This document shows, one piece after another, positions 45,939-54,980 of a stretch of DNA of 64,000 nt. The notes beneath the pieces were generated by a model. The model made no database searches and had not been told where the DNA came from. It worked only from the letters and a program-made list of their open reading frames with translations. Where the stretch lies: contig JAVBLG010000072.1 of assembly GCA_031553655.1 (NCBI GenBank), forward strand, positions 16,452 to 80,451, in the 5' to 3' direction. Numbering within the stretch: position 1 is the first letter of the stretch; the number at the start of each line of letters is the position of its first letter. Origin of the DNA: JAVBLG01 sp031553655. GTDB lineage: Bacteria > Desulfobacterota > Desulfovibrionia > Desulfovibrionales > Desulfovibrionaceae. The position numbers and the translations under genes were made by a program.

Positions 45939-46685
45939 TCAGCGGAAGATAGCTCCGGTAGTCTGCCATAGAAAAGACGCGCCGGTAATGCCGATAAAGG
46001 CGAAAAGAATATTACGGTAAAGAGTATCGCCAAGGCCCCGGCTGATTTTGAAGCCCAGCCAGGCCCCGAAAACAGAGCCGGGGGTGCCCAGCAGGGACAG
46101 GGCTATCGTGTGTGTGCTGTGCAACCCGGCTATGGCTTGCGAAGAAATGATTAATACGCAGGTTACGGCGAAAAAGGCGGCCAGCCCGGCCTTGCTGGTG
46201 TCCTTGTTCCAGCCGGCGAGGGTGGCATATACGGCCAACGGCGGTCCGTTGAAGCTGAAGGCCGTCCCAAAAGTAGTGGAAAAAAATCCGGCCACATAAC
46301 CCCATGATCCGCTTATCACTGTGCGCGAGGCCCCTTCCAGAAACAGCCCCCATGCCGCGTAGCACAGCAAAAAAATGCCCAGCGCCGTCTTAAGGTACAC
46401 GGGCGGCAGAAAGCGCAGGGCCAGCACCCCGGCCAGAGCGCCCGGAAGCGCGCCGATAACCAGGGGCCGCATACGCGCCCAATCGGTAAAGTCGTGATAG
46501 CGCCAGACTTGCTCCAGGCTGACTATAAGCACCATAATTGAGCAGGCTGGGACCGCCAGGGAAATATCCATGCCTTCAAGTACAAAGGGCATGGCGGCCA
46601 TGCCCGCGCCGATGCCGGTGACTCCGTTGACGAAGCCCCCAACAAACCAGCCCACGGTGAACCAGATTATTTCACCAAAATCCAT
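45939..46685 (-). CDS. TauE/SafE-family sulfite/organosulfonate exporter
   Basis: I use ATG 46685 (GGAG, six-base spacer), giving 248 residues. The eight or so hydrophobic segments and the family patterns 'FVGGFVNGVTGIGAGMAAMPF' and 'GFFSTTFGTAFSFNGPPLAVY' identify a TauE/SafE (DUF81) permease. Family members export sulfite, sulfoacetate or related anions. Close to an isethionate sulfite-lyase, export of surplus sulfite or uptake of a sulfonate is attractive, but the gene is transcribed on its own and the family is broad. Confidence 0.8.
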   Translation of the reverse strand: MDFGEIIWFTVGWFVGGFVNGVTGIGAGMAAMPFVLEGMDISLAVPACSIMVLIVSLEQVWRYHDFTDWARMRPLVIGALPGALAGVLALRFLPPVYLKTALGIFLLCYAAWGLFLEGASRTVISGSWGYVAGFFSTTFGTAFSFNGPPLAVYATLAGWNKDTSKAGLAAFFAVTCVLIISSQAIAGLHSTHTIALSLLGTPGSVFGAWLGFKISRGLGDTLYRNILFAFIGITGASFLWQTTGAIFR

Positions 46686-46712
46686 TATTTGCTCCAGTGC
46701 TCGATTCAAACT

Positions 46713-46741
46713 TCATCGCATTTCGCTTTTGAAATTATCCA
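46713..46741. repeat. REP-like partial copy
   Basis: 'catcgcatttcgcttttgaa' and the following 'attatcc' match the core of the element at 38571-38659 and the ATTTCGC arm of the 61371 copy. It lies upstream of the TauE-type gene. Confidence 0.35.
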
Positions 46742-46845
46742 TTACCGAAAGTTGTTTTTTGAATCTGAGACAGATTATCTCCGTGCCATATTTTTAACAA
46801 ATTACCGAGTAAAATTAAAAGTTTTTGGTAAAGGGGATGGGGGTA

Positions 46846-46895
46846 CGGGGGAAGGGGGAACCCCTTTTTTCAAAAAGGGGTTCCCCCTTCCCCCG
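46846..46895. terminator. G-rich hairpin A, terminator after the sigma-54 activator gene
   Basis: A 50-base perfect or near-perfect inverted repeat: left arm GGGGGAAGGGGGAACCCC, T-run, right arm GGGGTTCCCCCTTCCCCC. It is preceded by 'aaaagtttttggtaaagggg'. Hairpins of the same design lie at 57700-57747 and 63949-64000. It is expected to terminate the leftward islA-islB-activator mRNA. Confidence 0.65.
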
Positions 46896-46901
46896 CCAGC
46901 T

Positions 46902-48272
46902 CTACTTCCGCACCAATTTCAACTTGCGGAAAATGGTAGTGCGGTCAACCTTGTACAGCTCGGCCACCTTGTTTATGGAGCCGTGCGTTTTGAGGGCTTT
47001 CTCCAGAATATCTCTTTCCATGGCCGCCACTATTTCCTTCAAGGGCATGGGCGCGCAATCGGCGGGGAACATGCCGTCTCCGGAGGAATCACCCCGAATG
47101 TGTGAGGGCAGATCACGCAGGCAGATCAGTGGCGGGTCTTTGGTTATAACCAGGTTCTGCACCAAATTTTGCAATTCACGCACATTGCCGGGCCAGGCGT
47201 AGTTTTCCAGCGCATTCTTGGCTTCGGGGGAGAAGAAAATGCTCTTTTTGTATTTGGCGGCAAAACGCTCCAGAAAAAGCGTGGCCAGGGGCACAATGTC
47301 TTCTCTGCGTTCACGTAAGGACGGTATGCGCAGCGGCGCAACATTCAGCCGATAATAGAGATCGCTGCGGAAGCGTCCGCTCTGTATATCCTCTTCCAAA
47401 TTGCGGTTGGTGGCGGCAATAACGCGCACATCCACTTTCTTGGGCTGCGAGGCCCCCACTCTGGTAACCTCATTGTCCTGAAGCACTCTGAGCAGTCTGG
47501 TTTGCATAGGGATGGGCAGTTCGCCTATTTCATCCAGAAAAATAGTGCCGCCGTCGGCGATTTCAAAATAACCCAGCTTGCCCTTGGAACTGGCTCCGGA
47601 AAAAGCCCCCGGCAGATAACCGAACAGTTCCGATTCAATCAAATTGGGAGCGATGCTGCCGCAATCCACCTTTAAAAACATCTTTTCCCGCCGCACACTG
47701 GCGTCATGCACCATGCGGGCCAGCAAATCTTTGCCTGACCCTGTTTCCCCCAAAAGCAGTACCGTAGCATCGGTTTTTGCAAATTTTTCCAGTAAAACAA
47801 CTATATTGCGCATCACCTGACTTTCAAAAACATGTTCGGTGCGCTTGCGCGGTTCCTGTAAAACCTCAAGGCGTTCCGCGAATGCCTCGATAACTTGTTT
47901 TTGCTGAAGTATTTGCTCTTGAAACTGGGTGATCATGGTGATGTCGCGCACAAAGGTAACCACCAGGCATACCTCGCCGTCCTTCTCAAACACGGGGTGG
48001 CCGCGCAACAGCACTTTTGTGCCGTTGTGGATTTTTTGCATGGAAGTTACGGTTCTTTTGGTGCGCACCACCTCCGGGTTGACCACCGTATCAAAGACGC
48101 CTTCTTCCACCAGTGTGGATACGTGCTTGCCGAAAATCATTTCCTGGGTCAGCCCGGTCATCTTTTCATACATTTTATTGACCTTGAGCGAGATGCCTCC
48201 GCGGTCGGTAATGAAAAGTCCGTCGTCGAAAAGATCCAGAATATTTTCCACATATTCGGCCAGGTATTTCAT
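46902..48272 (-). CDS. PAS-domain sigma-54-dependent activator, likely regulator of isethionate genes
   Basis: This 456-residue protein has an N-terminal PAS domain (8-115, 'GLFITDRGGISLKVNKMYEKMTG'), a short coiled linker, an AAA+ domain (147-370; Walker A GETGSGKD, GAFSGA at 222-227, Walker B 'IFLDEIGEL') and a Fis-like helix-turn-helix ('SINKVAELYKVDRTTIFRKL'). There is no receiver, so the PAS domain probably binds the inducer, perhaps isethionate. It is the third gene of the leftward unit after islA and islB, 7 bases from islB. The palindromes upstream of islA are its likely binding sites. Confidence 0.85.
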   Translation of the reverse strand: MKYLAEYVENILDLFDDGLFITDRGGISLKVNKMYEKMTGLTQEMIFGKHVSTLVEEGVFDTVVNPEVVRTKRTVTSMQKIHNGTKVLLRGHPVFEKDGEVCLVVTFVRDITMITQFQEQILQQKQVIEAFAERLEVLQEPRKRTEHVFESQVMRNIVVLLEKFAKTDATVLLLGETGSGKDLLARMVHDASVRREKMFLKVDCGSIAPNLIESELFGYLPGAFSGASSKGKLGYFEIADGGTIFLDEIGELPIPMQTRLLRVLQDNEVTRVGASQPKKVDVRVIAATNRNLEEDIQSGRFRSDLYYRLNVAPLRIPSLRERREDIVPLATLFLERFAAKYKKSIFFSPEAKNALENYAWPGNVRELQNLVQNLVITKDPPLICLRDLPSHIRGDSSGDGMFPADCAPMPLKEIVAAMERDILEKALKTHGSINKVAELYKVDRTTIFRKLKLVRK

Positions 48273-48279
48273 GTGAGGC

Positions 48280-49188
48280 TTATCCTATTGCTTTCTGTAT
48301 CGCTTCCATTTTGCTCTCATCCAGCTTCACTTCGCCCATGGGGCATTCGCGACCGAGGAAAGCGTATTTTTGCGTGCCCAGCCGGTGATAGGGCAGAATT
48401 TCATAAGTCGCATTGGCGTATTTGCGCACCAGTTCGGCAATGGCAACTATATCTTCCACGTTGTCGTTGAAACCGGGAATAATTGGCGTACGCACCTGCA
48501 CGGGCAGGCTTGGATATGTTTCCATCATGCGAGTGAAATTTGCAAGTATGGGGTCGGGCGAAACCCCGGTCTGCTCTTTGTGTTTTTCGGCATTAAGGCT
48601 CTTTATGTCAAAGAGAATGCTGTCCAAATGGCGGCAGGCCTCGTTCAAGTTTTCCCAGGGAGCCATGGCGCAGGTTTCCATAGAAGTATTGACGCGGCGG
48701 CGTTTGGCCTCGCGCAACAGCGCCAGCATAAAATCGCGTTGCAACAGTGGCTCACCGCCGGACAAGGTCATGCCGCCGCTGGACCGGGCGTAAAAAGCCG
48801 CGTCCTGCTCCACCATGGCCAGTACTTCATCCACACTTTTGTTGTTTCCGTATGTGATTATGCTCTGGGCCGGGCATGCGTCCACGCAGTAGCGGGGGCA
48901 ACCGTCGCAGCGGGTGCGGTCCACTGTTACCTTGTCGTCTTCGCCACGGCTGATGGCGTTGGCAGTGCATGCCTCCACGCAACGCACGCAGTTGGAGAGG
49001 CCAAGGCAACGCAGATTGTTGTAGGCCATTTCAGGTTCGGCGCGCTGCGATTCTGGGTTGGAGCACCAGCGGCAACGCAGGGTGCAACCCTTTAAAAATA
49101 CTATTGTGCGGATGCCGGGGCCGTCGTGTACGGAGAATTTTTGGATGTTGAAGACGTAGCCGGTAGTTTTTCTGTCAGTGAGGCTCAT
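48280..49188 (-). CDS. islB: Isethionate sulfite-lyase activating enzyme (glycyl radical activase)
   Basis: From ATG 49188 (GGAG 8 bases upstream; a GTG at 49197 is weaker), 302 residues. The radical SAM motif CTLRCRWC (Cys35, 39, 42) follows the activase signature 'SVHDGPGIRT'. Two ferredoxin-like cysteine sets (61-67-70-74 and 94-97-101-105) mark the activases with auxiliary clusters. 'LSGGEPLLQ' binds SAM. It abstracts hydrogen from the lyase glycine (Gly805) to create the glycyl radical. It sits downstream of islA, beyond a 457-bp gap holding a GA microsatellite. Confidence 0.93.
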   Translation of the reverse strand: MSLTDRKTTGYVFNIQKFSVHDGPGIRTIVFLKGCTLRCRWCSNPESQRAEPEMAYNNLRCLGLSNCVRCVEACTANAISRGEDDKVTVDRTRCDGCPRYCVDACPAQSIITYGNNKSVDEVLAMVEQDAAFYARSSGGMTLSGGEPLLQRDFMLALLREAKRRRVNTSMETCAMAPWENLNEACRHLDSILFDIKSLNAEKHKEQTGVSPDPILANFTRMMETYPSLPVQVRTPIIPGFNDNVEDIVAIAELVRKYANATYEILPYHRLGTQKYAFLGRECPMGEVKLDESKMEAIQKAIG

Positions 49189-49516
49189 TTTTTTCACTCC
49201 GTGAGGGGGATGGGGGGGCGGATGCCTGCTGGTTATATATGAAAGAAGCGTGCCAATTTTTATTACGCTGGCGTGAGGGGGGAATAGACTGGCGCTTTGC
49301 CGCGCTGCCGCGCGATGTGGATAGGTGCCGCCCTGGTAGGGCGTCCACTATGTTCTCACGAGCGATATGTACGTGGAACTCTATTCCCTGGTTTCGCATG
49401 TGTGATGTGGGCTTCAATGTGCGATTGGTGGTGTAAATTTTTTAAAGCTGGCAGCAGGCGCGCGGTGAGTTACGTCTTTGAGCCGTCAATACAACGATAT
49501 GCGGCGTGTCGGCGGA

Positions 49517-49595
<79 letters not shown>

Positions 49596-49645
49596 TCCAA
49601 TCAGTTTTATTAATTATTCATTCAATCAATTAACCATATTACTTA

Positions 49646-52141
49646 CTAATACATGCTGCCGTGGGCCGTGCGCGCGATGAGGTCATTCTGCAGATCTGGT
49701 GACAGGTCTACGAAATAGGCGCTGTAGCCGGCTATGCGCACGATGAGGCTGCGGTATTTGGCCGGGTCTTGCTGTGCGGCCAGGAGGGTATCTTTGTTTA
49801 CCACGTTGAACTGAACGTGCCAGAGCTTAAGGTCGCAGAAGGTCCGGATGAAGGAGATCATTTTGCGGGTGCCTTCGTCGCCTTCGAGCGATTTGGGGGT
49901 AAACTTTATGTTGAGCATGCGGGCGGCGCGGTCGCGGTAGCCGTAGTTTTTGCTGTGGTAGTTGGACAGAAGGATGGCGGTGGGCCCCATCACATCCGCG
50001 CCGTGCGAGGCCGAGGTGCCGTCTGAGAGGGCGGTCCAGGCCGAGCGCCCGTTGGGGGTGGCGCTTACCACTTTGCCGAAGGGCACGTGCGAGGTGAAGG
50101 GCACGTAGCGCACGTCGTTGTGCATGCCGAGCTCGGCGGAATATTTTTTACCGTATTCCACGGAGATGAGGTCGATATCACGGGCTATGGCGTCGGCATA
50201 GGCGTCGTTGTTGCCGTAGCAGGGGGCCGAGCGCAGCATGGCGCGGATGTCTTCCTTGCCCTCGAAGTTGCAGGCCAGGGCGTCGAGGATTTGCTTCATG
50301 GTGAGCTTTTTGTCTTCGAACACCAGTTTCTTTATGGCGGCGAGGGAGTCGATTACGGTTCCGTAGCCTATGTATTCAAAATAGCCCAGATTTATGCCTT
50401 CGGGAATTTGCGGGGTATGCAGGTCGAGACAGTGTTTCATGCAGAGATCGTGCATGGCCGAGCCCATGGGCTGGGCAAAGTGCTCGCCGCGCAGTTTGAT
50501 GATCAGATATTGCTGTATGAAGGCTGTTTTGAGGAATAGCAGATGTTGTTCTTTGTAGGCTTCCCAGAATTTTTCCCAGGTCTTGAACTTGGCGGGGTCG
50601 CCGGTTTTGAGGCCGAGCTGCCTGCCGGGGAATTTTTTCATTTGCCCATTGTATAGCACCATTTCCAGAGCGGCGGCGAAGTTAATGTATGCGCCGCCGC
50701 TGGTGTAGGTGTCGCGGTTGGGCATGCGGGCTTCGGTGCAGCCGGAAACGGCATAGTCGTAGGCTTCTTCAAAGGTTGCGCCTTTGGATACGTAGAGAGG
50801 CACAACTTCTTCGTCGTTGATCAGCTTGGGGAACCCGGAACCTTCTTTTATGGTTTCGGCAACTTCCCATAGGAAGCGTTCGGGCGAGCGCGAATGGATG
50901 CGGGCCGCGAGATCGGGGTAATGCATGGGAAATTCGCGTTTGGACTTAAGGAAGAGATAGGTAAGGTCGTTGGTGGCGTCGGCCCCTTCGGGGGTTTGCC
51001 CGCCGATGGTCACGGCTTCCCAGTGGGCGTAACCTTCGTTGAAAGCGCCGCCGGTGGGGGATATGTAGAGGTCGATGAACTGGGCCATGCCCACCCACAT
51101 GCACTCCAGAAGTTCAATGGCGCTTTCTTCGGTAATGCGGCCTTCTTCGAGATCTTTTTTGTATAACGGGTAGAAATACTGGTCCATGCGCCCATTGGAT
51201 ATGATGGTGCCGGTTTTCTGCTCTATGCGCGAAAACATTTGCATGAGCCACTGCGATTGCACGGCTTCGTGGAAGGTGCGGGCGGGGTTGGCCGGAACAT
51301 GATCGCAATTGGCGGCTATGGTGAGCAATTCCTGCTTGCGGGTGGGATTTTGCTCGCTTTCAGCCAGTTTGCGGGCGAGATCGGCATGGCGCTTGGCCCA
51401 CAGGGCAATGGCGTCGCAAACGATGATAATGGCTTCGAGGAAGGGCTTTTTACAGCAATTGTCTTCGGGACTGAGGGAATCAAGGGCGGTGAGCTTTTCT
51501 TCGGCTTCGTGCTTGATGCCGTTGAAGCCGCGCTTCAGGATTTTTTCATAGTCGTGCACCCACTGGATGGATGAGCGGAACGATGAGGTTTCATTGACGA
51601 TGAAGCGCGACATCAGGCCTTCGGGGTCGTCATAAGTGAGCTTGTGCACGTCTTCGGGCAGGGCGGCATTAAGGGCTTCGTGATAGGTTTTGCCTTTCCA
51701 GAAGGGGGCTATTTCTTCAATCACGATGCGGGCGTCTTCCTCGGTAATGCTGAAGGGCGAACCGGGGCGGCTGGGCAGTTCTTTGATCGCGGTATCGAGG
51801 AAGTCACCGTCAAGTTCGGGGTAGAGGATGCCGTAGCGGCCCTGGCATCCGGCGCGACCGGCGATGAGTTGATGATCGTCGATATAAACGGCTATTTTGG
51901 AAGCTATGTTGTACATGGCTTTGGCCCAGCGCAGCACCAGGGGCTGACCTACGGTGGCGCGCATGGACTCGGTGAAATATCTGGCGCGTTCCACATCAAT
52001 GCGCGGTTTAAGCTGCTCAAAACCTTCAAGAATGGTAAAGACACGCTGATGGGTTTGGCGGAAGCGATCTTCCTTGCCCGCGATTTTGTCTTGAAGGCGC
52101 TGCTCGTGGGGCGACATGGTTTCGCAGCATTGTATGGTCAT
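49646..52141 (-). CDS. islA: Isethionate sulfite-lyase (glycyl radical enzyme)
   Basis: This 831-residue pyruvate-formate-lyase-fold enzyme has the thiyl-radical motif GCTE (Cys468, Glu470) and the glycyl-radical loop VRIAGYSAYF with Gly805. Arg189 and Gln193 ('FRSSIQ'), Trp374 and Arg678 fall at the residue numbers I recall for sulfonate binding in Bilophila IslA, which separates it from choline lyase, glycerol and propanediol dehydratases. It splits isethionate into sulfite and acetaldehyde; sulfite then feeds dissimilatory reduction. AGGAG six bases before ATG 52141 sets the start. Neighbouring shell genes imply encapsulation in a microcompartment. Confidence 0.95.
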   Translation of the reverse strand: MTIQCCETMSPHEQRLQDKIAGKEDRFRQTHQRVFTILEGFEQLKPRIDVERARYFTESMRATVGQPLVLRWAKAMYNIASKIAVYIDDHQLIAGRAGCQGRYGILYPELDGDFLDTAIKELPSRPGSPFSITEEDARIVIEEIAPFWKGKTYHEALNAALPEDVHKLTYDDPEGLMSRFIVNETSSFRSSIQWVHDYEKILKRGFNGIKHEAEEKLTALDSLSPEDNCCKKPFLEAIIIVCDAIALWAKRHADLARKLAESEQNPTRKQELLTIAANCDHVPANPARTFHEAVQSQWLMQMFSRIEQKTGTIISNGRMDQYFYPLYKKDLEEGRITEESAIELLECMWVGMAQFIDLYISPTGGAFNEGYAHWEAVTIGGQTPEGADATNDLTYLFLKSKREFPMHYPDLAARIHSRSPERFLWEVAETIKEGSGFPKLINDEEVVPLYVSKGATFEEAYDYAVSGCTEARMPNRDTYTSGGAYINFAAALEMVLYNGQMKKFPGRQLGLKTGDPAKFKTWEKFWEAYKEQHLLFLKTAFIQQYLIIKLRGEHFAQPMGSAMHDLCMKHCLDLHTPQIPEGINLGYFEYIGYGTVIDSLAAIKKLVFEDKKLTMKQILDALACNFEGKEDIRAMLRSAPCYGNNDAYADAIARDIDLISVEYGKKYSAELGMHNDVRYVPFTSHVPFGKVVSATPNGRSAWTALSDGTSASHGADVMGPTAILLSNYHSKNYGYRDRAARMLNIKFTPKSLEGDEGTRKMISFIRTFCDLKLWHVQFNVVNKDTLLAAQQDPAKYRSLIVRIAGYSAYFVDLSPDLQNDLIARTAHGSMY

Positions 52142-52207
52142 GATCGGCTCCTTGATAAATTTGGGTGTGTTTGCGTCGTCGCATGTGACGGCTGGCGCAA
52201 GCTATAT

Positions 52208-52224
52208 ATCATTTACCGTGCCAA
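52208..52224 (-). promoter_or_regulatory. islA: Candidate sigma-54 promoter of islA
   Basis: On the minus strand TTGGCACGGTAAATGAT has a perfect -24 element (TTGGCACG); the -12 element reads ATGA where TTGC is expected. It lies 67 bases before the islA start, below the palindrome cluster. The imperfect -12 half keeps confidence moderate. Confidence 0.45.
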
Positions 52225-52300
52225 AGCCTTTTTATGCAGAAAAAATAGCTGATTGGCCCATCTGAGGCCGTGTGATGCCTATAAAAGCGGAGTGCTAAGC

Positions 52301-52314
52301 TGCAAAATTGCAAC
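52301..52314. promoter_or_regulatory. Activator palindrome site 1
   Basis: TGCAAAATTGCAAC is a palindromic TGCAA-x2-TTGCA site about 80 bases upstream of the islA sigma-54 candidate. It shares its core with the sites at 52516 and 52593. Confidence 0.5.
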
Positions 52315-52495
52315 ATTAAAAGGTTATTGTGTAAAAAATTCCTTGTTAATATTTGTAGTTAATAAGTATTGCACAAAAAAAATTCCGTGTGGTAAAAATG
52401 CAACAAGCCTTTAGAAGCAAGTAAAACTGATGCGCATTCAGCAACAGGACTGCGGAGTTGTCGTTGGAGGCGGCAATAGTAAGATGGCAAGGCAT

Positions 52496-52530
52496 GTTGC
52501 AAATCTGCTCAGCAAGTGCAAATTTGCAAC
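52496..52530. promoter_or_regulatory. Activator palindrome site 2 with adjacent half-site
   Basis: GTTGCAAAT at 52496 is followed by the palindrome GTGCAAATTTGCAAC at 52516-52530, 20 bp on (about two helical turns). These fit paired enhancer sites for a sigma-54 activator shared by islA and the transporter operon. Confidence 0.5.
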
Positions 52531-52592
52531 AGAATGGAAACAATATGAAAACGGGAGATAGTGAATTTTATAACAATCATTCCTGATAGGAT

Positions 52593-52608
52593 GTTGCGAA
52601 TTTGCAAC
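52593..52608. promoter_or_regulatory. Activator palindrome site 3
   Basis: GTTGCGAATTTGCAAC is a near-perfect 16-bp palindrome about 110 bases upstream of the rightward sigma-54 candidate. It is the fullest copy of the motif in the islA-transporter gap. Confidence 0.5.
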
Positions 52609-52665
52609 AACGACTGATTGCGCCGCGCGCAGCGTATCGTTGGCCGTAACCTCAACCATGTCGCG

Positions 52666-52707
52666 CTGTTAACAGGTCAGAGCCGGTTCTCCGGCTTTGA
52701 TTAACAG
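52666..52707. promoter_or_regulatory. Nested palindrome before the transporter promoter
   Basis: CTGTTAA...TTAACAG encloses AGCCGG-TTCT-CCGGCT, a perfect 6-bp stem with a 4-base loop. It ends 12 bases before the rightward sigma-54 candidate. It could be an operator or a cruciform; its role is unknown. Confidence 0.35.
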
Positions 52708-52718
52708 TTTGATGCAAG

Positions 52719-52735
52719 TTGGTATTTATCTTGCT
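52719..52735 (+). promoter_or_regulatory. Candidate sigma-54 promoter of the ABC transporter operon
   Basis: TTGGTATTTATCTTGCT has GG and GC 10 bases apart and a perfect TTGCT -12 element; the -24 element keeps TTGG only. It lies 158 bases before the first transporter gene. Confidence 0.5.
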
Positions 52736-52892
52736 CTATACAAGGCAGTTACGAGCCCGCCAACGTCAACGCGGACTTTGGACATCCCGATAGGCGCGTC
52801 TACTGACAGCGGGTATGAATGGTTTTCAAACCAACCTACTAATCGCATTTCATTCTTGAAGTGCGCCAAACTCAATTCGGGAGGTTACCCGC

Positions 52893-53996
52893 ATGAAGCG
52901 TCTGCTTCTGTCCGCCCTGCTGTTCTGTCTGGGGGCAAGCCCAGCCATGGCCGAAAAATTTGTAATCGGCTTCCAACCTTACGACACCATTTCTTACCAG
53001 GTTATTGTGAATGCCGAACTGGGGCTGTGGAAAAAATACGTCCCCGCCGGCACGGAATTCGAGTTCATGCCCGCGCTTCAGGGCACTGTTGTGGCCAACA
53101 ACATGCTGGCCGGCAAGGCCGTTGTGGGCCATATGAGCGTTATGCCCGCCACCATTCTTTGCTCCAAAGACAAACAGGCCGAAATAAAAATGGTAGCCAC
53201 CAGCGGCATGTCCGAAGGCACCCGCTGCTCGTTGGTTCTGGTGCGCAAGGACGCTCCGGAATTCAAGAGCAACGAGGAAGTTGCCGCGTGGCTTAACGGC
53301 AAGGTAATTGCCGCGCCCAAGGGCAGCGCCTCCGACCAGTATCTGCGCCGTTTCTTTGAAAAATACAATGTTAAGCCCGGCGAATATCTGAATCAGTCCA
53401 TTGAAGTTATCGCCACCAACTTCCGCATTGGCAAGCTTGACGCCGCCTCGTTGTGGGAACCCACCCTGTCGCGCATAGCCAGCGACGTGGGCGAAGGCGT
53501 GGCCCGCATCGTGGCCGACGGTCGCGCTTGCGGCAACCCTGACCTGGGTATTGTGGTCATGCGCGCCGACTTCCTCAAAAATCACCCCGACGTGGCCAAG
53601 GGCTACATGCGCTCCGAACTTGAATCGCAGCGCTATCTTATGGACCCGGCCAATCAGAAGAGCGTGATTGAAATGGTCTCCAAGTACGCCACCGGCATTC
53701 CCAAGAAGGTGCTGTGGTACTCCATCTACGGTCATGTTCCGTCCAACAGCAAGGAAGAAGTGCGCGAATGGAAGTCCTTCTACTTCAACCAGAAGGAACT
53801 GGACAACATCAAGACCGTGGCCCCCTTCCTGCACAAGGAAAAGGTAATTTCCGTGCCCGCGCTCAAGGCCGGAACGGTTGACGACAGCCTGGCCCGCCAG
53901 GTGTTCAAGGAAGCCGGCTACACCCCGGTAGCCCCTGACGCCACCCTTGGCTATATCAAGGGCAAGATGCCCAAGGACTGCCCCTTCACCGATTAA
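52893..53996 (+). CDS. ABC transporter substrate-binding protein (NMT1/TauA-like)
   Basis: The 367-residue protein has a Sec signal peptide ('KRLLLSALLFCLGASPAMA', cut before 'EKF') and the NMT1/SsuA-TauA pattern ('FVIGFQPYDTISYQVIVNAE', 'VVGHMSVMPA', 'IAAPKGSASDQYL', 'AASLWEPTL'). It should capture the substrate in the periplasm for the two permeases downstream. GGAGG precedes the start. Given islA next door, isethionate or a precursor such as taurine is the likely ligand. Known isethionate users that I recall rely on TRAP carriers, so this ABC system would be unusual. Confidence 0.88.
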   Translation: MKRLLLSALLFCLGASPAMAEKFVIGFQPYDTISYQVIVNAELGLWKKYVPAGTEFEFMPALQGTVVANNMLAGKAVVGHMSVMPATILCSKDKQAEIKMVATSGMSEGTRCSLVLVRKDAPEFKSNEEVAAWLNGKVIAAPKGSASDQYLRRFFEKYNVKPGEYLNQSIEVIATNFRIGKLDAASLWEPTLSRIASDVGEGVARIVADGRACGNPDLGIVVMRADFLKNHPDVAKGYMRSELESQRYLMDPANQKSVIEMVSKYATGIPKKVLWYSIYGHVPSNSKEEVREWKSFYFNQKELDNIKTVAPFLHKEKVISVPALKAGTVDDSLARQVFKEAGYTPVAPDATLGYIKGKMPKDCPFTD

Positions 53997-54026
53997 GAAA
54001 GGCGTTTTTTGCTCCTTTTTTAGTAA

Positions 54027-54980
54027 ATGAGCGTAATAGTTGATCCCCCTGCCGCCGCAACTCCAGGGGTTGCGGCGGCTTCCCCCGAAATTTCAAGGAG
54101 GCGTGCTTTGTCCACCGCCGTCGTCAACAGCCAAGGCCAATGCGTTGTGGCCAGCCCGTTCAGGCTTACCTGCATACGTTTAATGGACTGGTTCAAAAGC
54201 CCTTCGCCTTATTACAATATTTTCGGCATCGTCGGGTTTGTTCTCACCTGGTATCTTTTGACCGAGTACTGGAATTTGCCGTTGTTCAACAAATTGCCCG
54301 GCCCGGTTGCCAGTTTCCATGAATGGGTCTCGGACGATCCCATTTACGGCATATCCATTTACACCCCCGACTATTACCACCATATCGGCGTCAGCGTCTG
54401 GCGCGTGTTCCAGGCCTTTGTGCTGGCAACGCTGTTCGGAGTGCCCATCGGCCTTTTCATGGGCTGGAGAAAGACTTTTAAAGACTACACATTCCCTTTG
54501 CTTGAAGTACTGCGCCCCATTCCCATGCTGGCCTGGGTACCGCTGTCAATTCTCATGTGGCCGGGCCGTGAGGCGTCCATTATCTTCTTGACTTTTCTTG
54601 GTTCTTTTTTCGCTACGGTGCTCAATACTCTGCTTGGCGTGGAATCCATAGATGAAGTTTATTTCCGGGCCGCCTCTTCGTTGGGGGCCAAGCCGCGCCA
54701 GGTTTTCACCAAGGTAATTCTGCCCGGCGCTCTGCCGTTTATCTTCACCGGGTTGCAAATAAGCATGGGTTTCGCCTGGTTTTCGCTGGTTGCCGGTGAA
54801 ATGCTGGCCGGTGAATTCGGCCTGGGCTATCTGATTTGGAACTCATTCATTCTGGTGCAGTATCCGGTAATTATCATCGCCATGATTACTCTGGGCGTGG
54901 TGGGTTCTTTGAGCAGTTTCATCATCAGGCTGGTGGGCGACAGGCTCATGCAGTGGAAAGTAAGGGAGGCTGCCAGATGA
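54027..54980 (+). CDS. ABC transporter permease 1 (SsuC/TauC type)
   Basis: The 317-residue protein has six hydrophobic segments after a cytoplasmic lead of about 50 residues. The BPD_transp_1 EAA loop reads 'EVYFRAASSLGAKPRQVFTKVILPGALPFI'. It forms the membrane channel with the second permease at 55842. The stop overlaps the ATPase start (ATGA). The long N-terminal lead ('PPAAATPGVAAASPEISRR') is unusual, and the true start could be internal. Confidence 0.88.
   Translation: MSVIVDPPAAATPGVAAASPEISRRRALSTAVVNSQGQCVVASPFRLTCIRLMDWFKSPSPYYNIFGIVGFVLTWYLLTEYWNLPLFNKLPGPVASFHEWVSDDPIYGISIYTPDYYHHIGVSVWRVFQAFVLATLFGVPIGLFMGWRKTFKDYTFPLLEVLRPIPMLAWVPLSILMWPGREASIIFLTFLGSFFATVLNTLLGVESIDEVYFRAASSLGAKPRQVFTKVILPGALPFIFTGLQISMGFAWFSLVAGEMLAGEFGLGYLIWNSFILVQYPVIIIAMITLGVVGSLSSFIIRLVGDRLMQWKVREAAR

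Noticed and set aside
49646..52141. Choline TMA-lyase (CutC) or glycerol/propanediol dehydratase identity for the glycyl radical enzyme
   Set aside because: The residues at 189, 193, 374 and 678 fit sulfonate binding as in IslA, and no cut or pdu dehydratase-type neighbours are present.
52872..53834. Open frame of 320 codons opposite the binding-protein gene
   Set aside because: Gly/His/Val-rich shadow of a clear secreted binding protein; no start signal.
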